From assembly GCF_026241165.1 (NCBI RefSeq), contig NZ_JAPFQN010000006.1:124001-188000 (forward strand): a stretch of 64,000 nt of DNA. The letters are read 5' to 3'. Both the position numbers and the translations under genes were made by a program. This DNA comes from Mangrovivirga halotolerans. Its GTDB lineage: Bacteria; Bacteroidota; Bacteroidia; Cytophagales; Cyclobacteriaceae. The notes under the pieces are model-generated. The model was not told where the DNA came from. It searched no databases and saw only the letters and a program-made list of their open reading frames with translations. This document shows positions 44,348 to 55,343 of this stretch, in pieces (position 1 is the first letter of the stretch; each line of letters starts with the position of its first letter).

Positions 44348-45331
44348 TTAACTTTCTCTTTGAATCAGTGCGTTCGCCAGCAACCTGATTTTATCCTTTT
44401 TACTTTCAGCAACAGGGAAGTGATCAAGGTTATTGAATGCTTTATTGAAATAATCATTCATTCTCTCTTCGATGGCTTCTTTAATACCTAACCTGTTGTA
44501 TAATTCAGTTACCGCTTTTACTTTTTCTTCATTGTCAAAATCTTTGGCTTTAAGCCAATCTTCAAGTTCTTTCTTATTATCACCTTCTGCTCTTCTTATC
44601 GCTTCTATAAGGAGCATGGTTTTCTTGTTGGCAATAATGTCTCCACCCACCTGTTTACCAAATTTTTTCTGATCGGCATATACATCCATCAGATCATCCT
44701 GAAGCTGAAAACCAATACCAAGGTTTATACCAAAATCTCTTATTTGGCGACAAACCACCTCTGTAGCCCCGGCAATTTCTGCTCCTACTTCCAGTGCGAA
44801 GCCTAAAAGAACTGAGGTCTTTTTCCTAATCATCTCCAGGTATTCGGACTCAGTAACATGATCGCTGGTTTCGAAATTCATATCTTCTTGTTGTCCTTCG
44901 CAAACTTCTGCTGCACAAACATTGAATTTGCCCAGGATGGATTTTAGCTTTTGAGGGTCGACATCAAGCTCAAGAAAATGATCGTATACTTTCACTAGCA
45001 TTACATCTCCGGACAGGATACCGACATTTTCGTTCCATTTATTATGAACTGTCGGTTTTCCTCGTCGCAATGGTGCTTCATCCATAATATCATCATGAAC
45101 AAGGGTGAAATTATGAAAAAGCTCCACAGCAACTGCTGCAGGCATGGCCTTTTCAATATCGTCGGAAAAAAGCTTATAACCCAAAAGAGTAAGCAATGGT
45201 CTCATTCGCTTACCCCCTAGATTCATTATATATTTTATCGGATCATACAGTTCTACCGGTTGATGTGGTAGGGACATGTCATCGATGTGCTTGTTTAGCT
45301 CTTCAATGAGCGGATCGAATTTTTCAATCAT
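44348..45331 (-). CDS. Polyprenyl (trans-isoprenyl) diphosphate synthase
   Basis: A 327-residue all-helical prenyltransferase. The two aspartate-rich Mg2+-binding motifs are HDDIMDEAPLRRG (first) and QLQDDLMDVYAD (second); GGKRMRPLL is the IPP-binding motif near the N-terminus. It condenses IPP from IspH-supplied precursor into a long-chain diphosphate, probably for menaquinone or a carotenoid/lipid precursor. Chain length cannot be read from the sequence. It overlaps rnr by 8 bases. Confidence 0.93.
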   Translation of the reverse strand: MIEKFDPLIEELNKHIDDMSLPHQPVELYDPIKYIMNLGGKRMRPLLTLLGYKLFSDDIEKAMPAAVAVELFHNFTLVHDDIMDEAPLRRGKPTVHNKWNENVGILSGDVMLVKVYDHFLELDVDPQKLKSILGKFNVCAAEVCEGQQEDMNFETSDHVTESEYLEMIRKKTSVLLGFALEVGAEIAGATEVVCRQIRDFGINLGIGFQLQDDLMDVYADQKKFGKQVGGDIIANKKTMLLIEAIRRAEGDNKKELEDWLKAKDFDNEEKVKAVTELYNRLGIKEAIEERMNDYFNKAFNNLDHFPVAESKKDKIRLLANALIQRES

Positions 45332-47492
45332 TATTCACTAATTCGAGATCTATGTTTCGTTTATCTAAATCTGTTCTTACTACCTTAACTTGCATTTTAT
45401 CTCCAAGGGTAATAATTCGTTTATTTTTCTGACCTATAAGGCGCATATTTTTCTCGTCAAACTCATAGTAGTCATCTTCCAGGTCTGAGACACGAATCAT
45501 CCCTTCACAGGCTGTATCTATAATTTCTATATATACACCCCAATCGGTAACTCCTGATACGATTCCTTCGAAATCTTCACCAATGTGGTCTGACATATAC
45601 TCAACCTGCTTATATTTTATACTCGCCCGTTCGGCTTCGGTAGCTCTTCGCTCCATTTCAGAACTATGTCTACACCTGTTTTCATAGAGTCCCTTTTCAG
45701 CTGACTCATTATCATCCAGATATCGTTGTAATAATCTATGCACCATCACATCCGGATAACGTCTGATAGGTGATGTAAAGTGAGTATAATGGTCAAAAGC
45801 CAAACCAAAATGACCTTTTGGCTCCGTGGTATAGATAGCTTTAGCCATCGTTCGGATAGCAAGTGACTCTAAAATATTCTGCTCAGGCTTCCCTTCAATA
45901 TCATCCATCAGGCTATTCATGGCCTTGGCAATATTGTCCGAATTGAGATTTAATTTATGACCAAATCGACCAGCAAATTTACTGAATGTTTCGAGTCTGT
46001 CCGGATCAGGATTATCATGCGTACGATAGACGAATGTCAGTTTATCATTCCCTTTTTTCTTATGATAAACTTTTTCAGCCACTGATTTATTGGCAAGCAG
46101 CATGAATTCCTCAATCATCTTGTGAGCATCTTTTCTCACCTTTGGAATAACACCAAGTGGCTTTCCTTCCTCATCGAGCTTGAATTTCACTTCAACTGTT
46201 TCAAAGTTGATTGCACCTTTATTGTATCTTTTTTGTTTTAGTTCCTTGGCTATATTATTTAGAGTCCGTACTTCATGAGCAAACTCACCTTCTTTTCCTT
46301 CGATCAGTTCCTGTGCATCTTCATATGCAAACCTCTTGTCTGAATGAATTATTCCTCTACCAAACCATTTTTCCTTTACATCTCCTTCGGCATTCATCTT
46401 GAATGTTGCTGAAAATGTAAGCCTGTCTTCGTTTGGTCTTAATGAACATAGATCGTTTGAAAGCCTTTCCGGTAACATTGGAATAGTTCTATCCACAAGA
46501 TACACTGATGTTGCCCTGGAAAATGCTTCCTTATCAAGAATGCTATCAGGTGTCACATAGTGTGAAACATCAGCTATATGAACTCCTATTTCGTACATCC
46601 CATCTCCAAGATCAATAAAGCTTAAGGCATCATCAAAATCTTTAGCGTCAGCAGGGTCGATGGTAAATGTTGTTGTATCTCTAAAATCTCTTCGCTTAGC
46701 TATTTCATCCTTAGTAATTTCACCAGGGATCTTATCTGCTGCTTCGACAATCTTATCTTCAAATTCAAATGGCAAACCGAACTCAGCCATGATACTATGC
46801 ATTTCTGCAGTATTATCTCCGGCTTTACCAAGTATATTAACTACTTCTCCGATTGGGCTTTTTTCATCTTCAGGCCAGCTTATTATCCTGACAATAACTT
46901 TATCATTATTCTGAGCTCCTTTGAGTTTACCTTTATGCACAAAAATATCAGTGTGCATCCTTTTATTATCAGGTATAACAAATGCAAAGCGATCGCCCAT
47001 ATCAAGTCTGCCGACGAACTCCATTCGAGACCGTTTAATAATCTGAACTACTCGTCCCTCAGGATTTCGCCCGTCAACTCCTTCTTTAAAAACCTGGACT
47101 TCTACTTCGTCTCCATCAAGTGCCTGCCCCATATCTCTGGAAGATACCTTGATATCATCCTCTTCGCCTTCTACTACAATAAAACCAAATCTTGGATTTA
47201 CAAAGTCAACCTTTCCAGTTAATAATTCCCCTTCAAATATAGAAGTGTAATACCCTTTACCGGTTTCCCTGATTTTTTCATCGAGCTCTAAGTCCACAAG
47301 GGCGTGAACAACCATTGCTCTGGCTTTCTTATTATCTGCTCCTGTTTTTCGGGCTATTTGTTTTTCGGTAAATGCCTTACCGGAATTGCTATTTAATAAT
47401 TGGAGTATCTTATTTTTATAAAATTCAATATTATCCTTTGTGCGCTTTTTCTTTGAACGCTTATTACTTTTTCCTTTTCTTTTTCTACTCAT
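45324..47492 (-). CDS. rnr: Ribonuclease R
   Basis: A 722-residue processive 3'-5' exoribonuclease that degrades structured RNA. Order: basic N-terminus and helix-turn-helix, cold-shock domains (about 80-220), the RNB catalytic domain (about 265-600) with DPADAKDFDDALSF metal-binding aspartates, and a C-terminal S1 domain (GIVSGVTDWGVYIEI) from about 640. It is translationally linked to the polyprenyl synthase. Confidence 0.96.
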   Translation of the reverse strand: MSRKRKGKSNKRSKKKRTKDNIEFYKNKILQLLNSNSGKAFTEKQIARKTGADNKKARAMVVHALVDLELDEKIRETGKGYYTSIFEGELLTGKVDFVNPRFGFIVVEGEEDDIKVSSRDMGQALDGDEVEVQVFKEGVDGRNPEGRVVQIIKRSRMEFVGRLDMGDRFAFVIPDNKRMHTDIFVHKGKLKGAQNNDKVIVRIISWPEDEKSPIGEVVNILGKAGDNTAEMHSIMAEFGLPFEFEDKIVEAADKIPGEITKDEIAKRRDFRDTTTFTIDPADAKDFDDALSFIDLGDGMYEIGVHIADVSHYVTPDSILDKEAFSRATSVYLVDRTIPMLPERLSNDLCSLRPNEDRLTFSATFKMNAEGDVKEKWFGRGIIHSDKRFAYEDAQELIEGKEGEFAHEVRTLNNIAKELKQKRYNKGAINFETVEVKFKLDEEGKPLGVIPKVRKDAHKMIEEFMLLANKSVAEKVYHKKKGNDKLTFVYRTHDNPDPDRLETFSKFAGRFGHKLNLNSDNIAKAMNSLMDDIEGKPEQNILESLAIRTMAKAIYTTEPKGHFGLAFDHYTHFTSPIRRYPDVMVHRLLQRYLDDNESAEKGLYENRCRHSSEMERRATEAERASIKYKQVEYMSDHIGEDFEGIVSGVTDWGVYIEIIDTACEGMIRVSDLEDDYYEFDEKNMRLIGQKNKRIITLGDKMQVKVVRTDLDKRNIDLELVNND

Positions 47493-47513
47493 GTTGTGAA
47501 TATTTTTTTCACA

Positions 47514-49346
47514 TTAATAACCGTATGTGTCGGTTTTTGCTTTTCGCTGGAGAGTACGCCTTCGTATATCTTCGATATTACCATGTGGGATAGCATTCAT
47601 TAATTTGATGGTATAATCAGATTTTGGCGCATCATATATACTTTCTGAAAATCCTGACTCAACTATCTTGCCATCATTCATAACCATGATGCGATCTGCC
47701 ATAAATTTTACTACCGACAGATCGTGTGAGATAAAGATATAAGTAAAGTCGTGATTTTCCTTAAGTCTGTTGAGAAGATTCAGTACCTGGGCCTGAACAG
47801 ACACATCAAGTGCTGAAACCGACTCGTCGCAAATTATGAACTTAGGGTCTACAGCTAAAGCCCGGGCAATCACAATTCGCTGCCTCTGACCTCCGCTGAA
47901 CTCATGGGGATATCTGGTATAGAAATTTGGAGAAAGCCCTACCTCTTCAAGAAGATTTTCCGCTATACTTCTTCTTTCTTTATCAGAGGAACCAATCTTA
48001 TGAAATCGCATCGGTTCTACAATCGCATCTCCAATGGTTTGTCTTGGGTTTAATGACGAGTAAGGGTCCTGAAAGATAATCTGCATATCTTTTCGTAGCT
48101 GCATCATTTCTTTCTTATTATAATCCAGTATGTTCTTGCCAAAGAAAAGAACCTCTCCTTCTGTTGGTTCGATAAGCCTCATCATGCTTCGCCCCAGGGT
48201 TGTTTTGCCACATCCTGACTCTCCTACAAGACCTAGCGTTTCTCCTTCGAAAACCTTAAAGCTTACATCGTCGACTGCTTTAATAACTTCTTTACTCTTT
48301 TTAAAGATTCCTTCTCTTACTGGAAAATAAGTTTTTAAATTCTTAACCTCTATTATGGGTTGATCCTTCAGCATTTTTAATTGCTTCTCCTGGATCTCAT
48401 CTTCTGTTACCAGGTTACTCAGAACTGCAAATGCCGCAGATTTATATTTTGAATCTTTCTTTTCAACAATTTCACCTTCCGGGTTCACTTCCATAAAGTC
48501 AGAAACTGTTGGCAACTCTCTCAGTTTCACATCAAGTCTTGGTCGACATGCAAGTAATCCTTTTGTATAGGGGTGCTGAGGATTATTAAAAATGTTAAAA
48601 ATAGGCCCTTGTTCTACGATCTTTCCCTGATACATTACAACCACCTTATCTGCGATATCAGCGATAACACCTAAATCGTGAGTAATGAAGATGGTTGCCA
48701 TATCATTATCCTCGCTCAATTCTTTCATGAGGTCTACTATACTTTTCTGAACTGTTACGTCCAGAGCGGTTGTAGGCTCGTCGGCGATTAGAACTCTCGG
48801 ATCACAAGACATTGCCATAGCGATCATCACCCGTTGTTTCTGGCCTCCGGATATCTGGTGCGGATATGTATCAAATATTTTTTCAGGACGCGGTAGTTTT
48901 ACTTTCTTAAATAAATCTATTGTTCTGACCTTAGCTTCTTTTCTACTTACATTTCTGTGGAGCATTATAGCTTCCATTACCTGATCGCCGCAAGTGTATA
49001 CCGGGTTTAATGAACTCATTGGTTCCTGAAAGATCATAGCAATATCTTCACCCCTGATCTTTCTCATTGTTTTTTCATCGACTTTGGTTACGTCAACTGG
49101 CCCAAGGCCTGGACTATTTAATATAATATCACCACCTTCTATCGATGCTTGTGGTTTAGGCAACAGCCCCATCATAGTAAGGGCAGTTACTGACTTTCCA
49201 GACCCACTTTCTCCAACTATCCCTATTGTTTCACCCTTATGAATCGTAAAACTGATATCATCCACTGCTTTCACTACTCCTCTTTTGCTAGTGAAATGGG
49301 TTTTAAGATTTTTTACATCAAGAATTACATTTTCCTTCATCGCCAT
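47514..49346 (-). CDS. Double ATP-binding ABC transporter ATPase, peptide-import type
   Basis: A 610-residue fusion of two nucleotide-binding domains. Half 1: Walker A GESGSGKS, signature SGGQKQR, Walker [13 protein letters not shown], and an HPYTKGL oligopeptide-transporter motif near residue 260. Half 2: [15 protein letters not shown] and [11 protein letters not shown]. The design matches YejF/DppDF-type ATPases of oligopeptide, dipeptide or microcin C uptake. No permease or binding-protein genes lie next to it, so its partners must be elsewhere. Confidence 0.93.
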   Translation of the reverse strand: MAMKENVILDVKNLKTHFTSKRGVVKAVDDISFTIHKGETIGIVGESGSGKSVTALTMMGLLPKPQASIEGGDIILNSPGLGPVDVTKVDEKTMRKIRGEDIAMIFQEPMSSLNPVYTCGDQVMEAIMLHRNVSRKEAKVRTIDLFKKVKLPRPEKIFDTYPHQISGGQKQRVMIAMAMSCDPRVLIADEPTTALDVTVQKSIVDLMKELSEDNDMATIFITHDLGVIADIADKVVVMYQGKIVEQGPIFNIFNNPQHPYTKGLLACRPRLDVKLRELPTVSDFMEVNPEGEIVEKKDSKYKSAAFAVLSNLVTEDEIQEKQLKMLKDQPIIEVKNLKTYFPVREGIFKKSKEVIKAVDDVSFKVFEGETLGLVGESGCGKTTLGRSMMRLIEPTEGEVLFFGKNILDYNKKEMMQLRKDMQIIFQDPYSSLNPRQTIGDAIVEPMRFHKIGSSDKERRSIAENLLEEVGLSPNFYTRYPHEFSGGQRQRIVIARALAVDPKFIICDESVSALDVSVQAQVLNLLNRLKENHDFTYIFISHDLSVVKFMADRIMVMNDGKIVESGFSESIYDAPKSDYTIKLMNAIPHGNIEDIRRRTLQRKAKTDTYGY

Positions 49347-49439
49347 CGCTCAAATATTAAAAAGTGGTTGGAATATATTAGCTCCACCTATTTTATACAG
49401 GAGCCTAAAATACTAAATCCGCATGAGTTATAAAACGGA

Positions 49440-50159
49440 TCAAACGTATTGTGTTGTACTGATGTCAGTCTTACCGATTAATTTCAGATAAATATGCATC
49501 ATAACCTCCACATCTTGCATGCAATAGGTAGATATAGCATCAAGATTATTATCAGTGTAATAAGCAGAATGAATCTTACTCCCGTCTAAATTGCTCTTAC
49601 TGGTTGGGATATCAAATATTGCAGCTAATGCCTCTAGCGAAGTAAAATTTTTTCGATCGCCAAACTTCCAGTAATCCATTGTATCAAGATGTTGCACCTC
49701 CCAGGGCTTTTTTCCCGCAAGGTTTAATACATACGGAATCTCCACTTGATTAATTACCATTCGTCTACACAAATAGGGGAAATCAAACTCCTTTCCATTG
49801 TGGGCACACAAATAAAGTTTGTCCTGATTAAACTTTTCTCTTACAAGGTTGGAAAACTGGTGTAATAGTTCCTTTTCATCATCATTGTTCAAATGGGTAA
49901 TTCGCATTTGCCATTCATCATCAATCTTTCTGATCACTCCTAACCCGATGCAAATGACTTTCCCGAACTCAGCATAAATGGCTGCTTTCCTACTCCATAA
50001 TTCTTCAGGAGTATAAGCTTCAGAATCACGCAAAGTTTCAGCCTTCCTGATCCATATTTTTTGCATTCGCTCCGAAAGCAAATTAAAATCAGGTTCTATT
50101 GCTGCTGTTTCTATGTCTAAAAATAAAATATGGTTAAGAGGTGGTTGAAATATTTCCAT
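49440..50159 (-). CDS. PolB-like 3'-5' exonuclease
   Basis: A 239-residue RNase H-fold protein of the predicted 3'-5' exonuclease family related to the PolB exonuclease domain. DEDD-type motifs: LFLDIETAA near residue 13, CAHNGKEFDFPYLCRRM near 116-132, and YCMQDVEVMMHIYLKL near the C-terminus. It probably degrades DNA or RNA in a divalent-metal-dependent way; substrate unknown. It lies directly after an unknown gene (50160) without spacer. Confidence 0.85.
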   Translation of the reverse strand: MEIFQPPLNHILFLDIETAAIEPDFNLLSERMQKIWIRKAETLRDSEAYTPEELWSRKAAIYAEFGKVICIGLGVIRKIDDEWQMRITHLNNDDEKELLHQFSNLVREKFNQDKLYLCAHNGKEFDFPYLCRRMVINQVEIPYVLNLAGKKPWEVQHLDTMDYWKFGDRKNFTSLEALAAIFDIPTSKSNLDGSKIHSAYYTDNNLDAISTYCMQDVEVMMHIYLKLIGKTDISTTQYV

Positions 50160-50555
50160 TTATAATTTACTGATGACCACTTCTTCTCCGATCTCTTCTA
50201 TATATTCAGTATCATCTTTGTTAATAGAGCCGGATTTAAATGTGATTACACCGTCATAAAGTTGATTTTCTTTAAAATAAGTTATTTTAAATTCATTATC
50301 CAACTTAAAAACCTCTTCAACCATCGATTCGAAAGCAACAGCTTTACCAGGACCAACACTATCAATAATGTGTCTTAAAACTGAGGTTTTAACTTCTTTA
50401 CCTTCAATCTCTCCCATACCACAGGAATTAATCAACACATTTTTTAAACAGGCATCATGAAAGTTGATAAAATAAGCTTGCCATTCGCCAGTCCTTTGTT
50501 TTGATAATGCTACTCCTATCTTTTCAGCCTTTCGTTCTAAAATATCTTTTTTCAT
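50160..50555 (-). CDS. Hypothetical protein between lipB and the exonuclease
   Basis: A 131-residue soluble protein that I do not recognise. A mixed alpha/beta pattern, no signal peptide. It overlaps lipB by 4 bases and ends next to the exonuclease start, so it is translationally tied to both. No function proposed. Confidence 0.75.
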   Translation of the reverse strand: MKKDILERKAEKIGVALSKQRTGEWQAYFINFHDACLKNVLINSCGMGEIEGKEVKTSVLRHIIDSVGPGKAVAFESMVEEVFKLDNEFKITYFKENQLYDGVITFKSGSINKDDTEYIEEIGEEVVISKL

Positions 50556-51286
50556 GCCTCCTCGATAGGTTTTTTCAATTCCATTTCAAATATTTCTATT
50601 AAATGCTTTTGTACCTTCTCTTTTATTTCCGTCATATCTACTTCTCGTCCTAACTCCTTGTCTAATGAAGTTACAGCTTTATCGTCAATCCCGCACGGAA
50701 TAATATGACCAAAATATCCAAGATTTGCATTTACATTGAAAGCAAACCCATGCATAGTGACCCATCGGCTAGACTTAACTCCCATAGCACAAATTTTCCT
50801 GGGATTTTTTTGCTCTTTGTGATCCAGCCACACTCCGGTAAGGCCATCTATCCTCCCGGCTTCAATCCCGTACTCTTCCAATGTCTTAATTATAGCTTCT
50901 TCCAGAAATCGCATGTATTTATGAATGTCTGTAAAGAAATTTTCCAGATCTATGATCGGATATCCAACAAGTTGGCCCGGACCATGGTAAGTAATGTCCC
51001 CTCCACGGTTAATTTTATAGTAGGTTGCCTCATTTTGTTTTAAACCTGTTTCATCCAGTAACAAATTCTCTGGCTTTCCACTTTTTCCAAGGGTATAAAC
51101 GTGGGGATGTTCACAAAATATGAGGTAATTATTGGTTTTTGTTTGCTCCTCAACAGGCAATTTCCTATTAGCAATCTTCTGATCTACAGACCGCTTAAAC
51201 ATTACTTCCTGTTGATCCCAGGCCTGCTGATAATCAATCAGACCCCAATCAATTATTTGTACTTCTTTATTTATTATTTCATTCAT
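50552..51286 (-). CDS. lipB: Octanoyl-ACP:protein N-octanoyltransferase
   Basis: First step of endogenous lipoic acid synthesis: moves octanoate from ACP to lipoyl domains. The 244-residue protein has RGGDITYHGPGQLVGYPI and KICAMGVKSSRWVTMHGFAF, containing the catalytic lysine, and the later FGHIIPCGI with the catalytic cysteine. The lipA partner is not in the window. It is the first gene of a likely lipB-unknown-exonuclease operon. Confidence 0.96.
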   Translation of the reverse strand: MNEIINKEVQIIDWGLIDYQQAWDQQEVMFKRSVDQKIANRKLPVEEQTKTNNYLIFCEHPHVYTLGKSGKPENLLLDETGLKQNEATYYKINRGGDITYHGPGQLVGYPIIDLENFFTDIHKYMRFLEEAIIKTLEEYGIEAGRIDGLTGVWLDHKEQKNPRKICAMGVKSSRWVTMHGFAFNVNANLGYFGHIIPCGIDDKAVTSLDKELGREVDMTEIKEKVQKHLIEIFEMELKKPIEEA

Positions 51287-51291
51287 TTCTT

Positions 51292-52275
51292 TTACAAAAT
51301 GCAGGACTTTAACGCTTTGGCTACATCATTATTGGGCTCAAGAATAACTTCTTCACATCCTGCGGGTAACAATATGGATTCACCTTTTTTAAGTTCGTAT
51401 TTTTTGTCCTGATAGGTAATTATGAATTCTCCTTCAATCCCCATCAATACAACAAACGAATCAATCGATTTAGGGTTTATGCTATAATGGTTATCCACCT
51501 CTAACAAAGTAGTTGTGAAATACTCGTTTGACACCAATGTAACTTCTGAATCCTTTTGAGCTACAGGATGAATTCTGTACTGTTCTTTTAATTCGTAATC
51601 TAATGCTTCATATGAATCTTCCAGATGGAGCTCTCTTTTGTTACCTTCCTTGTCAACCCGGTTGAAATCATAAATCCGATATGTTATATCAGAGCTTTGT
51701 TGTATTTCAGCAAGTAAAATTCCTTGCCCTATGGTATGAACTCTCCCTGCAGGTATATCAAAAACATCTCCTGGTTTGACTGTATGTTTCAACAATACTT
51801 CTTCTACCTTACCCTCTTTTACCTTTTCTTTCAATTTATCTCTGCTCATTTCCTCAATAAAACCGGAAACAAGGGTGGAGCCCTTCTCTGCATCAATGAT
51901 GTACCACATTTCATTTTTACCAAAAGGTAATCCATGCTTTTTTTGAGCTAATTCATCATTGGGATGCACCTGAACAGAAAGATCTTTATTAGCATCGAGG
52001 AATTTAAAAAGCAAAGGAAATTCTTTGCCATATTTCTTATAAACCTTCTTACCCAGAAACCCAGCAGGATCCTTGTCAATAAGACTGGTTATTTTCATGC
52101 CATCAAAATCACCACCACTAACAACACTTTCATCACCCGGACATCCAGAGATTTCCCAGCTTTCCCCAATAGTATCTGATTCCTCAATTGGTTTATTAAG
52201 TACTGTTTTTAGTTTATTCCCTCCCCATATTTTTTCCTTTAAAATGGGATGAAATTTTAATGGCTCAAATTTCAT
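51292..52275 (-). CDS. manA: Mannose-6-phosphate isomerase, class I
   Basis: Interconverts fructose-6-phosphate and mannose-6-phosphate at a zinc centre. The 327-residue cupin protein shows LSVQVHPND with two metal-binding residues, KNEMWYIID, and the C-terminal HLEDSYEALDY segment. It lies 12 bases downstream of pgi, so the two sugar-phosphate isomerases share fructose-6-phosphate and probably a transcript. Confidence 0.92.
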   Translation of the reverse strand: MKFEPLKFHPILKEKIWGGNKLKTVLNKPIEESDTIGESWEISGCPGDESVVSGGDFDGMKITSLIDKDPAGFLGKKVYKKYGKEFPLLFKFLDANKDLSVQVHPNDELAQKKHGLPFGKNEMWYIIDAEKGSTLVSGFIEEMSRDKLKEKVKEGKVEEVLLKHTVKPGDVFDIPAGRVHTIGQGILLAEIQQSSDITYRIYDFNRVDKEGNKRELHLEDSYEALDYELKEQYRIHPVAQKDSEVTLVSNEYFTTTLLEVDNHYSINPKSIDSFVVLMGIEGEFIITYQDKKYELKKGESILLPAGCEEVILEPNNDVAKALKSCIL

Positions 52276-52287
52276 ATACTAAAAAAA

Positions 52288-53952
<1,665 letters not shown>

Positions 53953-54013
53953 TTATTCTTATAATTAATGTCTATTGTGCTATATTAGTCGATTATCAAC
54001 TATTAATGTAAAA

Positions 54014-54373
54014 TTGGAAAGAATTTTTAATAGAAACAGGCAAATTGGTAATAAAGGTGAGGATAAAGCATCATTATTTTTAATTAGCCTGGGTTATGAT
54101 ATCCTTGATACAAATTACCGGCATCGAAGATCTGAGATTGACATTATTGCTATCAAAGATGGCACGATCCATTTTGTAGAAGTAAAAACAAGATCTGATA
54201 ACAGATATGGTAATCCTGAAGAAGCAGTAACTAACAAAAAAATTGAATCAATTATGTCAGTAGCAGACCACTATGTTCATGAGAACAATTGGGAAGGAAA
54301 CATTCAGTTTGATGCAATATCAGTATTGATGGGAAAAGAAATCAGAATTGATCATTTTGAAGACATTAGCTGA
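54014..54373 (+). CDS. YraN family protein (UPF0102)
   Basis: A 119-residue protein with the restriction-endonuclease-like fold of UPF0102. The family core is clear: GNKGEDKAS, DTNYRHRRSEIDIIA and HFVEVKTRSDNRYGNPEEAV, which include the putative nuclease Glu, Asp and ExK residues. The function is not established. No in-frame ATG is available; TTG at 54014 gives the usual short N-terminus, while TTG 53975 is possible. The 3' end overlaps the convergent MORN-like gene by 22 bases. Confidence 0.85.
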   Translation: MERIFNRNRQIGNKGEDKASLFLISLGYDILDTNYRHRRSEIDIIAIKDGTIHFVEVKTRSDNRYGNPEEAVTNKKIESIMSVADHYVHENNWEGNIQFDAISVLMGKEIRIDHFEDIS

Positions 54374-55230
54374 ATATATTTTTCCGGAACTTCTGCATTG
54401 TAAACCGGATTATATTCAAATGTTAGCTTTCCTCTGACATCCCATTCTCTTAAAATATACGGGATGAAATCATTATCATATGGATTCTCTCTGTATTGGA
54501 TTTGCCTTTTTCGCCGGCGCCGTTCATAATATTCTGTCCATACTCCAACTTTTTGGCCATTTTCATATTCGCCCATAACAGCTACCAAACCATTTTCATG
54601 AAAATAATAGTAGTAACCTTCTTTTTCTCCAAATTCGATTGGAATCACTTCTTTTAACTTCTTACGATCTGCATCGTAATAACTTGCATAAGAGTTTTTA
54701 GGCCATCCACGATAGTACTTTTCTTTATCCTTAAGGACATAATAGTCATACATTTTACCAAATGTTTCCCAACGACCATGTTTTGTACCCTTATAAAATA
54801 TCCCCTCCATCAACGTATGTTCACTATTAAATTGACGGAAAGGCCCATGCAGTAGAGGACCCAGTTCGTAGGTATATTTATCAGGTGTGGTAACCTTTAT
54901 ACGCCTTTCATCATGACTGTAATAATGTATGTCCCTGACGTATTTATTGGGTGTTTCTTTCTCCTTTAGTATATAAAATTTCTCATAAACCACTTTCTGA
55001 CCAACACCCCTTTTGGTGAACATTTTTCTGGTTTTAATGCCATAAAAAACCTTCTTCTTTTTCTTTTTCTTAAGTTTTACCTCTTCTTCCTCCTCTTCTT
55101 CTTTTCCAATATCAAGATTTACTGATTCAGGGACATCAGAACTGATCACAGAATATTCATCATCCTGCGCTTTAATTGTAGCAGAAAATAAAAAGATTAG
55201 TATAGCTGATATATAAAGTGCTCGATTCAT
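54352..55230 (-). CDS. Exported MORN-repeat-like protein
   Basis: A 292-residue protein with a signal peptide (1-21, ending TIKAQ), a short acidic segment, then a run of seven glutamates followed shortly by a run of seven lysines (about 44-62). The rest has MORN-like motifs: HGPFRQFNSEHTLMEGIFY, KHGRWETF and GEYENGQKVGVWTEYY, similar to YwqK-type antitoxin-like proteins of Bacteroidota. No toxin gene is adjacent. It probably acts in the envelope as a protein- or membrane-interacting repeat protein. Confidence 0.8.
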   Translation of the reverse strand: MNRALYISAILIFLFSATIKAQDDEYSVISSDVPESVNLDIGKEEEEEEEVKLKKKKKKKVFYGIKTRKMFTKRGVGQKVVYEKFYILKEKETPNKYVRDIHYYSHDERRIKVTTPDKYTYELGPLLHGPFRQFNSEHTLMEGIFYKGTKHGRWETFGKMYDYYVLKDKEKYYRGWPKNSYASYYDADRKKLKEVIPIEFGEKEGYYYYFHENGLVAVMGEYENGQKVGVWTEYYERRRRKRQIQYRENPYDNDFIPYILREWDVRGKLTFEYNPVYNAEVPEKYIQLMSSK

Positions 55231-55287
55231 CTAATAATTATAAACGTATCAGATAGAAAAAGATTTCATCTGTCAGAACTGAAGGTA

Positions 55288-55320
55288 AAAAAAAGAGGTC
55301 TTGCTTGAATTAGCAAGACC
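55288..55320 (-). terminator. Terminator after htpG
   Basis: GGTCTTGCT (55297-55305) pairs with AGCAAGACC (55312-55320). On the minus strand it is followed by a CTTTTTTTT run. Confidence 0.85.
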
Positions 55321-55343
55321 TTCTTTATTTTATTTATTATTAA

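Noticed and set aside
49441-49448. TACGTTTG (minus strand) as promoter of the double ABC ATPase
   Set aside because: It is about 95 bases from the start, inside the neighbouring exonuclease gene, and lacks a -33 box.
54352-55230. Toxin-antitoxin system based on YwqK-like similarity
   Set aside because: No toxin candidate is adjacent, and the protein is exported by a signal peptide.
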